DNA of 64,000 bases from the NCBI GenBank assembly GCA_018228665.1, contig CP073692.1, positions 1,624,046 to 1,688,045 of the forward strand. The letters run 5' to 3'. Below, piece by piece: positions 7,101 to 14,346 of this stretch. Within the stretch, counting starts at the first letter, position 1, and every line of letters begins with the position of its first letter. The DNA comes from Faecalicatena sp. Marseille-Q4148 (GTDB lineage: Bacteria; Bacillota; Clostridia; Lachnospirales; Lachnospiraceae). The notes beneath the pieces were generated by a model. The model saw nothing but the letters and a program-made list of their open reading frames with translations. It ran no database searches and was not told the DNA's origin. The position numbers and the translations under genes are program-made.

Positions 7101-8312
7101 ACGTTCTTCCGAACTGGAGCCGTCTTCGTTGACACCGCCTTGAACGTAATAACCATTTTGTCCATATCCTCCGCCGTATCCGTCATTTGGCAGAAAATAT
7201 CCCAGCGGCATGTCATATTTTATATAATCATCCAGCACAGCCCGCGCAGAATACTCATACGGCGCATCCACATCTGCCGGATAATTCTCTGTTGCAACAG
7301 TCGGACGCTCCCCATTCAATGATTCTGAATGCTGTCCTTCTGATAAACGATATCCAGTTGCCATACCGCTTTCATATTTTGTGATCCCCTCACTGTCGAA
7401 AGGCTGTGTTCCCTTAACATTCCAAGCCTTATCTCCGGCTTCCTCGGACCAGCCGTCACGGTTATAACAGTTCAAATGCCCTTCATAAAATCCATATTCC
7501 GGAAGCAGCAGCGGATTTCCTGTAACGTGATAATATCCACGCAATAAATCCTGCACTTTGCGGCGTTCATTCTCAGCATCCGTAATAAAATAATATGCAC
7601 TCAGTTTGGATTCTTTATGAACTGTACTTACGATATCTTCTTTCGTTTCTCCAAAGTCATAACATCCATCTGAAAATGTATTTCTTAAAACGCCGTAACC
7701 CGCAGTTGTAAAATAAAACGGATTCGGAGATGCAACACCTCCGTCCATCCACGCACTCTCATTAACAATCTGGATTGTCTTTCCTGTATGTACAAAACGG
7801 CCATTCTGTGTGCCGCCTCCATAGAATTGCTCTTTTTCATGCTTTACCAGCTTCTGAACTGCCTCAACGTCAGTCAGCGTCAGCGCTTCTGCTTCTTCCA
7901 TGACAACAGCGCCATTTCTTCGAATACTCATTTTGGCTGTGGCTTTCTCAAATACAACTTCTGTTGCGCCACACTGAATTACCGCTTCCTGAGCCCCGTC
8001 CACGATAACCGCTTCCGGTTTTGTATACCATTCTGACTCATCCGGACACTGCTGGATCTTCGCTGTATGCGCCTCTTCTCTCGGTACCGCATAACTTGCA
8101 AATATTCCTGTCGGATCTACGTCATAGCGAAAAATCGTTTCTTCCAGAAATGTAATCTTTCCTCTTACCTGATTCCCAAATACCAGTTCCACAATATTGG
8201 AAGCGGTTCCGCCCATTACTTCTGTAATTTTGTCAAGCTGCCCGCAGCCTGCCTCTGTCTGCAGTTCGCCCCTTTCGTTCGCTGCTTCAGTCTGCTTTTC
8301 TTCACTCATCAT
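4143..8312 (-). CDS. Multidomain GH31 glycoside hydrolase (possibly alpha-N-acetylgalactosaminidase type)
   Basis: A 1389-residue retaining alpha-glycosidase. After an N-terminal beta domain comes the GH31 barrel (about 260-660). The likely nucleophile is Asp468 (LKTDVAWVGPGYSF) and the acid/base Asp519 (VWSGDQTGGNW), 51 residues apart. These contexts resemble the subfamily of bacterial GH31 alpha-N-acetylgalactosaminidases more than classic alpha-glucosidases; this is from memory and needs a tree. Then come beta domains, an FN3 module (about 935-1017), an F5/8 type C carbohydrate-binding module (about 1020-1170), a dockerin-like segment (GDVNMNGIYDVYDYAF, about 1213-1228) and a cohesin-like domain (about 1245-1365). 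No signal peptide or membrane segment is visible, odd for such a module set. The start follows AAAAGGAGG; the open frame upstream to 8405 lacks ribosome signals and still shows no signal peptide. Host glycans such as mucin are plausible substrates. Confidence 0.88.
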   Translation of the reverse strand: MMSEEKQTEAANERGELQTEAGCGQLDKITEVMGGTASNIVELVFGNQVRGKITFLEETIFRYDVDPTGIFASYAVPREEAHTAKIQQCPDESEWYTKPEAVIVDGAQEAVIQCGATEVVFEKATAKMSIRRNGAVVMEEAEALTLTDVEAVQKLVKHEKEQFYGGGTQNGRFVHTGKTIQIVNESAWMDGGVASPNPFYFTTAGYGVLRNTFSDGCYDFGETKEDIVSTVHKESKLSAYYFITDAENERRKVQDLLRGYYHVTGNPLLLPEYGFYEGHLNCYNRDGWSEEAGDKAWNVKGTQPFDSEGITKYESGMATGYRLSEGQHSESLNGERPTVATENYPADVDAPYEYSARAVLDDYIKYDMPLGYFLPNDGYGGGYGQNGYYVQGGVNEDGSSSEERIAAVDANVANLARFTEYANSKGVAAGLWTESNLAPDSDSQTYWHLLRDFKKEVSIGGATTLKTDVAWVGPGYSFQLNGVKTAYDIITTREQFRPNIISLDGWAGSQRFNSVWSGDQTGGNWEYIRFHIPTYIGSSLSGNPNIGSDMDGIFGGKALIAARDFQWKSFTPQMLNMDGWGSYMKAPFTFGDPYTGINRMYMKMKAELMPYIYTSAVSASNIETGNDDTGLPMIRAMFLEYPNDEYAYSRTMQYQFMFGSDILVAPVYKNTMADEMGNDVRNHIYLPDKEEIWIDYLTGEKYAGGQVLNNFDAPLWKLPVFVKNGAILPKYEENNTPDEIDKSNRIVEFWPAGERSYTVYEDNGTYIQNDTTEEETYGTIDHISYGDHVSTTYTSKVEGTTAILTAETSRGNYEGYEKLRSTTFVVHLTEKPESITAVNGACELKMKEMKCLAEFEACEAKAGEAVWFYEAEPVIRTYASEEEKILKDLVAKVKCAPKLHVKLAKADTQTEMQTVEIKGFVSEFNRMAEKEHDGLQAPILSAPEEMKTSVSIGLTWTEIPGAAAYEMLVDGRLYTMGNALSYVHDDLEYHSEHTYQIRSRNAEGYSAWSEVLVTSSLSDPWRNEIGALGTVTWTGGDEAGALKYATDHSFRGLFFAVGDVAGDRTPFIYDFGAAYELDRFEYYPRDNYGSGCVQKMNVYSSLDGKHWKLEWDGASQDDWTYNADLEVEENAKVVPLSGVSARYLKLEVVKSIRNYFASHELPVFKKDGSKPFAVGSTNKNEIVSEGDYINMKNYLGTCVKDGSNFVDQIQKRSGDVNMNGIYDVYDYAFTMFKLDGGTKQTGKASGEAHLAADREEVKAGETFNMIVSAECAENINAFGQVINYNPSHMEFVSAAGNDSVAEMENLTIAKTYSDGTAYVNLAFANRGDKPLYSGSGELAVITMKALADIRPAEELVCDSVQLIGPEYDIAGENEVAEETKEAEEKKIDK

Positions 8313-8406
8313 TTTTCCTCCTTTTAAACGCGCTTGGCTTCCTGAACATTCGCCCCGCAAAATCATATTTCTTCCGGCAAATGTATTTTCGAAAGTCTGC
8401 CGCAAC

Positions 8407-9387
8407 TTATTTTACTGAATATACCCACATATTTTTAATCTGAGGCTCCAGTTCTCCGTAAGCCCACAACTTTTTGCTTCTGGAAACACTGTTCGGATCA
8501 TGGATCTCTATCATTCCATTTTTCCATCCGCTCAGAACGATATAGTGCCCCTCTGTTGTAAATGTTCCCGGGCCCATGCTGCAGATAATCGGATGACCGC
8601 TCTCTAACTGCGCTTTCACAGAACTCTCTCCAAGAGCCAGCTCCTCGCCATGAATCCCAAACTGCTCGCATCCCGTTGTCATCAAATCCCAGCTTGTTCC
8701 GGCTTCACTGTAATATCCCTGCTCCTGTGCATAGTTAGCAACTGCAAGCGGTGTAACAGAAGTGTCCTGTCTAAGTCCTGCCGCTACCATGGAAAGACAG
8801 GTAGGTCCACAGCCGCTGATTGCAATATTGCTGTCACCGTACGCACCATATCCCCATCTCTCATCCCACTGGATCAGAAGCGGAATACTTCCTTCACGGA
8901 TTTTCTTCAGCTGATCTGCGTTATTCACAGTTCCCTGCAGCTTTGGATAGTTTTTCACAAATTCCAGTGTCTCCGGGTTATTTGCCAGCATCAGCAGCAG
9001 TTCATCCGGATATTCTGCCTGATGTTCTAATATTTCCTGCATTTCTGAATACGTTTCCGCCATCTTGGTAATCTGTGCAATGCTCTGCTCTCTTGTCAAT
9101 TTCTGCGGTGTATTGCTTACTAACTGTGGTGTTGACTCGTCTTTCTGCTCTTCAGACTCTTTTTTCTCCGGCTCTTTTGTTTTATCTTCTTTTTCAATCT
9201 GCTCAACTTTATCAGAAGCAGCCGGTTTTTCTTTTTCAAACAGACCTGCAAGCTTCTTCACGCCGACCACAGCAAGTGCGATCATACCGACGACCATGAA
9301 AAGCATAACAAGTAATACTGCCGCACGCAAAAGCTTTCTTCTCAGAATCCGCTTTCTTCGTTTTTTCCAGTCTTTTTTCCTGCCCAT
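8407..9387 (-). CDS. Membrane-anchored C39-family cysteine peptidase
   Basis: A 326-residue protein with a strongly basic start (KKDWKKRRKRILRRK), one membrane helix (about 21-43), a charged Lys/Glu-rich linker (50-85) and an extracellular peptidase_C39_2 domain (about 168-326). Catalytic candidates are Cys193 in SGCGPTCLSM, His281 in EGHYIVLSGW and Asp297 in HDPNS, in the usual papain-like order. Proteins of this type are found in many gut Firmicutes and are presumed to act at the cell surface; the substrate is unknown. The gene lies between aspS and the GH31 gene, and a terminator-like hairpin lies just upstream of its start, so it may be expressed by read-through. The adjacency to the GH31 gene does not show a functional link. 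Confidence 0.82.
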   Translation of the reverse strand: MGRKKDWKKRRKRILRRKLLRAAVLLVMLFMVVGMIALAVVGVKKLAGLFEKEKPAASDKVEQIEKEDKTKEPEKKESEEQKDESTPQLVSNTPQKLTREQSIAQITKMAETYSEMQEILEHQAEYPDELLLMLANNPETLEFVKNYPKLQGTVNNADQLKKIREGSIPLLIQWDERWGYGAYGDSNIAISGCGPTCLSMVAAGLRQDTSVTPLAVANYAQEQGYYSEAGTSWDLMTTGCEQFGIHGEELALGESSVKAQLESGHPIICSMGPGTFTTEGHYIVLSGWKNGMIEIHDPNSVSRSKKLWAYGELEPQIKNMWVYSVK

Positions 9388-9404
9388 ATATTTCCATCCT
9401 TTAT

Positions 9405-9445
9405 ATAAAAAGGAAGATACCAGTATACTCCCTAATATCTTCCTT
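9405..9445 (-). terminator. Terminator after aspS
   Basis: On the minus strand AAGGAAGATA ... TATCTTCCTT (10-bp stem) is followed by a T-run. It lies between aspS and the C39 peptidase gene. Confidence 0.75.
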
Positions 9446-9453
9446 ACCCTTAA

Positions 9454-11223
9454 CTATTGCTCTTCTTCCTGTGGCAGATGAATCATGATATGTACATCAT
9501 CAAGCTGCTTCTGCTCTACCTCTGCCGGCGCACCCATCATAATGTCCATTGCATTTTTGTTCATCGGGAACGGAATAACTTCTCGAATGCTCTCTTCGCC
9601 GCAGATCAGCATAATCATACGGTCAACTCCAGGTGCAATTCCTGCATGCGGCGGCGCTCCATAACAGAATGCATTGTACATCGCCGGGAACTTTGCTTTC
9701 ACATCATCTTCTCCAAGTCCAACAAGTTCAAATGCCTTAATCATAATCTCAGGATCATGGTTACGGACAGCTCCTGAAGAAAGTTCTACGCCGTTACATA
9801 CAAGGTCATACTGATATGCAAGAATCTCTAATGGTTCCTGTGTCTTTAATGCTTCCATTCCGCCCTGCGGCATAGAGAATGGATTGTGGCAGAATTCCAG
9901 CTCTCCGGATTCTTCACCAATCTCATACATCGGGAAATCAACAATCCAACAGAATTCATAGCAATCCTGCTTCATATGTTTCTCACTGGCTGCACCAAGC
10001 AATTTACGAAGAACACCTGCTGTCTTCTGTGCTGTCAATTTCTTTCCTGCAGTCAGTCCGACAAAATCTCCTGCTTTTAATCCAAGTGTCTGAATTACTT
10101 CTTCTTTTCTTGGCTCTAAGAATTTAGAAATACCGCCAACAAGATTTCCATTCTCATCTACTTTAAACCAGAACGCTTTATTCGCTGTCTGCACTTCCAC
10201 TTCTGCACAAATCTTATCGATCACTTTTCTTGATGCGCTGAAACCATCTACAACAATCGCTTTCACAATCTGGTTTTCAAATGGTCCAAATCCACAATCT
10301 GCCATTACCTCTGTTGCATCCTGAAGAACAAGATCGATTCTCAAATCCGGCTTATCTGTTCCATACTTGTCCATTGCTTCCAGATACGGAATTCTTGCAA
10401 ACGGCAATGTCGATGCACTCTTATATACGCCGTATTTCTCAAATACAGGAGGAAGTACCTGCTCGATTACCTGGAACACATCTTCCTGGGAAGCAAATGC
10501 CATCTCCATATCTAACTGGTAGAACTCTCCCGGTGAACGGTCTGCTCTTGCATCTTCATCACGGAAGCAAGGCGCAATCTGGAAATATCTGTCAAATCCG
10601 GACGCCATCAAAATCTGTTTGAACTGCTGCGGCGCCTGCGGAAGCGCGTAGAATTTACCCGGATGGTTTCTTGCCGGAACAAGGTAATCGCGTGCTCCCT
10701 CCGGAGAAGAACATGTCAGAATCGGAGTGGTAATCTCAAGGAAGTCCAGCTCGCTCATTCTCTGACGAAGTTCTGCCACAATCTTACTTCTCATCACAAT
10801 TTTTTCTTTTACAGATGGATTTCTCAGGTCCAGATAACGATATTTTAATCTTGCATTTTCATCAGCTTCTCTTGACTGGTTGATTTCAAACGGCAGTGCG
10901 TTATAAGAACATCTGCCAAGAATACTGATCTTCTCCGGAACAACTTCAATATCTCCGGTCGGAAGGTTTGCATTCTTACTGGAACGCTCCCTTACCACAC
11001 CTTCTATAGACAGTGTTGTTTCCTTATTAACACTGTCAATTATCTGCATCATCTCTTCTGTCTCAATGACAATCTGTGTTGTTCCATAAAAATCTCTCAG
11101 CACTAAAAATCCCAGATTTTTGCTGACTTTACGAATATTTTCAAACCATCCTGCGAGAACAACTTTCTTCCCGATATCAGAACTTCTTAATTCATTACAT
11201 GTATGTGTTCTTGACTGAACCAC
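9454..11223 (-). CDS. aspS: Aspartyl-tRNA synthetase
   Basis: A 589-residue class IIb synthetase that charges tRNA-Asp. The order is an N-terminal anticodon-binding OB-fold (about 1-105), the catalytic core starting near QSREADENARLKYRYLDLR, a bacterial insertion domain (about 285-420), and class II motif 3 near the end (GIAPGVDRMIML). The start is taken as GTG at 11223, giving MVQSRTHTCNEL, because AAGGAAG lies at suitable distance and homologues begin there. Another GTG at 11268 would add 15 Lys-rich residues but overlaps the leader hairpin. Whether it is discriminating or also charges tRNA-Asn cannot be told from sequence alone. Confidence 0.95.
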   Translation of the reverse strand: MVQSRTHTCNELRSSDIGKKVVLAGWFENIRKVSKNLGFLVLRDFYGTTQIVIETEEMMQIIDSVNKETTLSIEGVVRERSSKNANLPTGDIEVVPEKISILGRCSYNALPFEINQSREADENARLKYRYLDLRNPSVKEKIVMRSKIVAELRQRMSELDFLEITTPILTCSSPEGARDYLVPARNHPGKFYALPQAPQQFKQILMASGFDRYFQIAPCFRDEDARADRSPGEFYQLDMEMAFASQEDVFQVIEQVLPPVFEKYGVYKSASTLPFARIPYLEAMDKYGTDKPDLRIDLVLQDATEVMADCGFGPFENQIVKAIVVDGFSASRKVIDKICAEVEVQTANKAFWFKVDENGNLVGGISKFLEPRKEEVIQTLGLKAGDFVGLTAGKKLTAQKTAGVLRKLLGAASEKHMKQDCYEFCWIVDFPMYEIGEESGELEFCHNPFSMPQGGMEALKTQEPLEILAYQYDLVCNGVELSSGAVRNHDPEIMIKAFELVGLGEDDVKAKFPAMYNAFCYGAPPHAGIAPGVDRMIMLICGEESIREVIPFPMNKNAMDIMMGAPAEVEQKQLDDVHIMIHLPQEEEQ

Positions 11224-11267
11224 AAAAATCACTTCCTTCTTTTCTTTCTTCTTTGCCTTTACTTCCA

Positions 11268-11311
11268 CTCTCTTGACAAAGGCACAGTGTCATATGCACT
11301 TGTCAAGAGAG
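11268..11311 (-). promoter_or_regulatory. 12-bp leader hairpin of aspS
   Basis: CTCTCTTGACAA and TTGTCAAGAGAG are perfect complementary arms around a 20-nt loop. In the aspS transcript it would form a stable stem about 45 nt before the chosen start. No T-run follows, so it is not a terminator. It does not show a T-box. Function unknown: a translational or mRNA-stability element, or a protein-binding site in DNA. Confidence 0.55.
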
Positions 11312-11332
11312 GGATGCCTAAAATACATCACG

Positions 11333-11361
11333 ATTATAGCATTTTGCGCCCATGTTAGCAA
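11333..11361 (-). promoter_or_regulatory. Promoter of aspS
   Basis: On the minus strand TTGCTA, 17 nt, TATAAT. Predicted start near 11325 gives a leader of about 100 nt containing the hairpin. Confidence 0.6.
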
Positions 11362-11540
11362 GTATATTTAAAGGGTTTGGGATATTATACTGTGTTTTCA
11401 TAAGTTTTTGAGAATTCTTTCTAAATGCGATTTCTCTCGTCTGAAAAATATTAAGAAATTCTTTAATATTACACCAGAAATTCCTAATCTTTCACTGCTA
11501 TACTAATCTCAGAAACGAAAAGAACTGGAGGAATATAGAG

Positions 11541-12059
11541 ATGAAAAAACAAAAAAACGGATTTATTAATTTTATCTGCTCCCTTATCCCGGGAGCCGGA
11601 CCAATGAATATGGGATTTGAGAAACAGGGACTTAGTATTATGACCTTATTTTGGGGTGTAATTGCCATTGGAGTGCTTCTTCATATGGAGTGGATGATTC
11701 TTGCACTTCCTGTTATCTGGTGTTACAGCTTCTTCCACACACATAATCTGAAAAATATGTCTGAAGAACAATTTGCTCAGGAAGAAGACAGATGGCTGTT
11801 CCGCTTCGATTATCTGATCGACAACCACAAAGAACTGTTCCAGAAATACCGTATGTGGATTGCAGGCGCTTTGATCGTTGCCGGAATCTGTGTTCTCGCA
11901 CAGGAACTGATAGATTTATTCTGGTATATCATCCCGGATTTTCTGTATGATACCGTTTACCACACAACCGGTCTTCTGTCTGCATTTGTAACAGGCGGCG
12001 TACTGATTGCCATAGGGATTGTAATGCTTCAGAAAAAACAGCATTCCGATTCAAACTAA
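11541..12059 (+). CDS. Small membrane protein of unknown function
   Basis: A 172-residue protein that I do not recognise beyond being typical of Lachnospiraceae. It has four or five hydrophobic segments: about 9-20 (with the motif SLIPGAGPMNMGF), 31-63, 107-135 and 142-163. Between them is a polar stretch with HNLKNMSEEQFAQEEDRW. The N-terminal pattern GAGPMNMGFEKQG recalls small TM2-like membrane proteins in which a Pro/Gly-rich segment starts the first helix. It has a strong GGAGGA site and its own terminator, and its neighbours point away or towards it, so it is a single-gene unit. Confidence 0.7.
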   Translation: MKKQKNGFINFICSLIPGAGPMNMGFEKQGLSIMTLFWGVIAIGVLLHMEWMILALPVIWCYSFFHTHNLKNMSEEQFAQEEDRWLFRFDYLIDNHKELFQKYRMWIAGALIVAGICVLAQELIDLFWYIIPDFLYDTVYHTTGLLSAFVTGGVLIAIGIVMLQKKQHSDSN

Positions 12060-12084
12060 GCACTTTCTTTTTTTTAACCAAAAA

Positions 12085-12134
12085 CATCCCCCGGGATTCC
12101 TAATAACAGGAACTCCCCGGAGGATGATTTTTTT
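12085..12134. terminator. Bidirectional terminator between the small membrane protein gene and htpG
   Basis: CATCC...ATTCCT and AGGAA...GGATG pair across AATAAC with minor mismatches, and T-runs follow on both sides. Confidence 0.7.
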
Positions 12135-12137
12135 ATA

Positions 12138-14180
12138 TTATTTTGCGAGAAGCATCATAATCTCGTTGCTTCTTGCAACAAATTTTGTCATTGCTTCCGG
12201 TGACAGCGGCTGATTACTTAATACCGCCAGATCGTAGAGCTGCTCACAGAAAAGATTTGTGTGTTCCCCATCTTGATGTTCCAGAACATATTTCACAAGC
12301 GGATGGTTCGCATTCAATGTTAATGTTAATTCCGGCGCAAACATATTTGCATCCATACCATACATATTATACATTTTCATCATTTCCTGCATACGGCGTG
12401 ATTCTTCCGATACTGTAACCATAGAAGCAACTGCATCATTTTTCAACTTTTCAAGTTTTACATTTAATTTATCATTGTTTAATGCTTTCTGGAATACAGA
12501 CTTAATCTCTTCAGCCTGTTTCTGGATTGCTTCCTCATCTTCTTTTGCGATTTCTTCTTTAAATGTATTCGTCAGATCCGCATCAATTCTCTGGAATTTA
12601 ATTCCCTGATTTCTCTGCTCTAACTGAGAAATGAATGCGGAATCAATATTATGTGTCAGAAGTACCGCATCCAGCTTCTCTTCCCGGAACATATTGATGT
12701 ACTGGCTCTGCTGCTGTTCATCTGTCACATAGTAGATAACTGTCTTGTCCTCTTCCTTCACTTCCTCTTTTGCATCCTTTGCTGCTTCAAGAGAGCCGCC
12801 ATTTTCTTCTACACATTCTTTTAATGTAAGATATTTGTGGTCGATATTCTTAAATAAAATGTAATCGCTCATCTTATCACAGAATTTTTCGTCCTTTAAG
12901 CAGCCGAATTTAATAAATGGACTGATATCATCCCAGTATTTCTCATAATTCTCTTTATCTGTCTTGCACATTCCCACAAGCTTATCTGCTACTTTCTTGG
13001 AAATGTATTCGGAAATCTTATTGACAAATCCATCATTCTGAAGCGCACTTCTTGATACGTTCAATGGCAGATCCGGGCAGTCGATTACACCTTTTAAGAG
13101 CATTAAGAACTCCGGAATCACTTCTTTAATGTTGTCTGCAATAAATACCTGATTGTTATACAGTTTAATCGTACCTTCAATAGATTCATACTCCATATTA
13201 ATCTTCGGGAAATATAAAATTCCTTTCAGATTGAACGGATAATCCATATTTAAGTGAATCCAGAACAGCGGTTCTTTATAATCCAGAAATACTTTTCTGT
13301 AAAATGCGATATAATCTTCTTTTGTACATTCATTCGGATGTTTTGCCCAGAGCGGTGTTGTATCGTTGAGCGGTACCGGACGCTTGTTGATTTTTACTTT
13401 TTCACAAGCCGGGGAAACTTCTACCATTTCCTTCTCGCCATTCTCATTTTCCTGCTCTTCCATCTTAGCATCTTCATGGATATGTTCTACAACAACGTCA
13501 TCATCTTTTAACTCTTCTTCCGGAATGGTCTCATATTCCTGTTCTGCATTTGCATTGGATAAGAAAATCTCTGTTGGCATGAAAGAACAGTATTTCTCAA
13601 GAACTTCCCGCACGCGGTATTCATTTGAAAATTCTACGCTGCTCTCATTCAGATACAGTGTAATCTCTGTTCCGACAGTTGTCTTATCCCCATCTGTCAT
13701 ATCATATTCGGTTCCGCCATCACATGTCCAGTGAACCGGTACAGCGCCTTCTTTATAAGACAATGTATCAATATGCACTTCATCTGCAACCATAAATGCA
13801 GAATAGAATCCAAGACCAAAGTGACCAATGATCTGATCTTCATTTGTCTTATCCTTGTATTTCTCAAGGAACTGTGTTGCGCCGGAGAAAGCGATCTGAG
13901 TAATATACTCCTCCACTTCATCTGCCGTCATACCGATACCATTATCAATAAATTTTAATGTCTTTTCTTCCGGGTTTACAATTACCTGAATATTCGCCTT
14001 ATAATCTTCCGGGAAACTGTATTCTCCCATAATTTCAAGCTTTTTTAACTTTGTAATGGCATCGCATCCATTTGAAACAAGCTCACGAATAAAAATGTCG
14101 TGATCGGAATACATCCATTTCTTAATGATTGGGAAAATATTTTCGCTGTGAATTGAAAGATTACCATGCTTTGCTGCCAT
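12138..14180 (-). CDS. htpG: Hsp90-family chaperone HtpG
   Basis: A 680-residue cytosolic ATP-dependent chaperone. The N-terminal GHKL ATPase shows ELVSNGCDAITKL, DNGIGMTADEV and GHFGLGFYSAFMVAD; the middle domain contains LYFPKINMEY and LPLNVSRSALQND; the C-terminal domain mediates dimerisation. It is somewhat longer than the roughly 625-residue E. coli protein because of acidic inserts (about residues 215-255 and 475-490), as often seen in Clostridia. It is a single-gene unit behind a perfect CIRCE element, so heat-shock control by HrcA is well supported. Confidence 0.96.
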   Translation of the reverse strand: MAAKHGNLSIHSENIFPIIKKWMYSDHDIFIRELVSNGCDAITKLKKLEIMGEYSFPEDYKANIQVIVNPEEKTLKFIDNGIGMTADEVEEYITQIAFSGATQFLEKYKDKTNEDQIIGHFGLGFYSAFMVADEVHIDTLSYKEGAVPVHWTCDGGTEYDMTDGDKTTVGTEITLYLNESSVEFSNEYRVREVLEKYCSFMPTEIFLSNANAEQEYETIPEEELKDDDVVVEHIHEDAKMEEQENENGEKEMVEVSPACEKVKINKRPVPLNDTTPLWAKHPNECTKEDYIAFYRKVFLDYKEPLFWIHLNMDYPFNLKGILYFPKINMEYESIEGTIKLYNNQVFIADNIKEVIPEFLMLLKGVIDCPDLPLNVSRSALQNDGFVNKISEYISKKVADKLVGMCKTDKENYEKYWDDISPFIKFGCLKDEKFCDKMSDYILFKNIDHKYLTLKECVEENGGSLEAAKDAKEEVKEEDKTVIYYVTDEQQQSQYINMFREEKLDAVLLTHNIDSAFISQLEQRNQGIKFQRIDADLTNTFKEEIAKEDEEAIQKQAEEIKSVFQKALNNDKLNVKLEKLKNDAVASMVTVSEESRRMQEMMKMYNMYGMDANMFAPELTLTLNANHPLVKYVLEHQDGEHTNLFCEQLYDLAVLSNQPLSPEAMTKFVARSNEIMMLLAK

Positions 14181-14249
14181 GTTAACACTCCTTTTCTTTA
14201 TATCAAACTATATTTTTACAAATTCAAGGCATCTTTTTGCCTAAATCCT

Positions 14250-14278
14250 AGTCTAATACGTTCAAAATTAAATGTCAA
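14250..14278 (-). promoter_or_regulatory. Promoter of htpG
   Basis: On the minus strand TTGACA, 17 nt, TAGACT. The CIRCE element ends eight bp upstream of the -35. Confidence 0.7.
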
Positions 14279-14285
14279 CAGAAAA

Positions 14286-14312
14286 TTAGCACTCTTTTCA
14301 AAAGAGTGCTAA
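14286..14312. promoter_or_regulatory. CIRCE element (HrcA operator)
   Basis: TTAGCACTC-N9-GAGTGCTAA is an exact match to the consensus. It controls htpG. Read on the minus strand, the stem is followed by TAATTTTC and may also stop transcription from the upstream ABC permease gene, which lacks another terminator. Confidence 0.93.
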
Positions 14313-14346
14313 TAATATTTTAAACTTTATAAAAATTCTATAAACT

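Noticed and set aside
11225..11361. T-box riboswitch upstream of aspS
   Set aside because: The leader is only about 100 nt and shows neither a specifier stem nor the conserved T-box sequence; only one simple hairpin is present.
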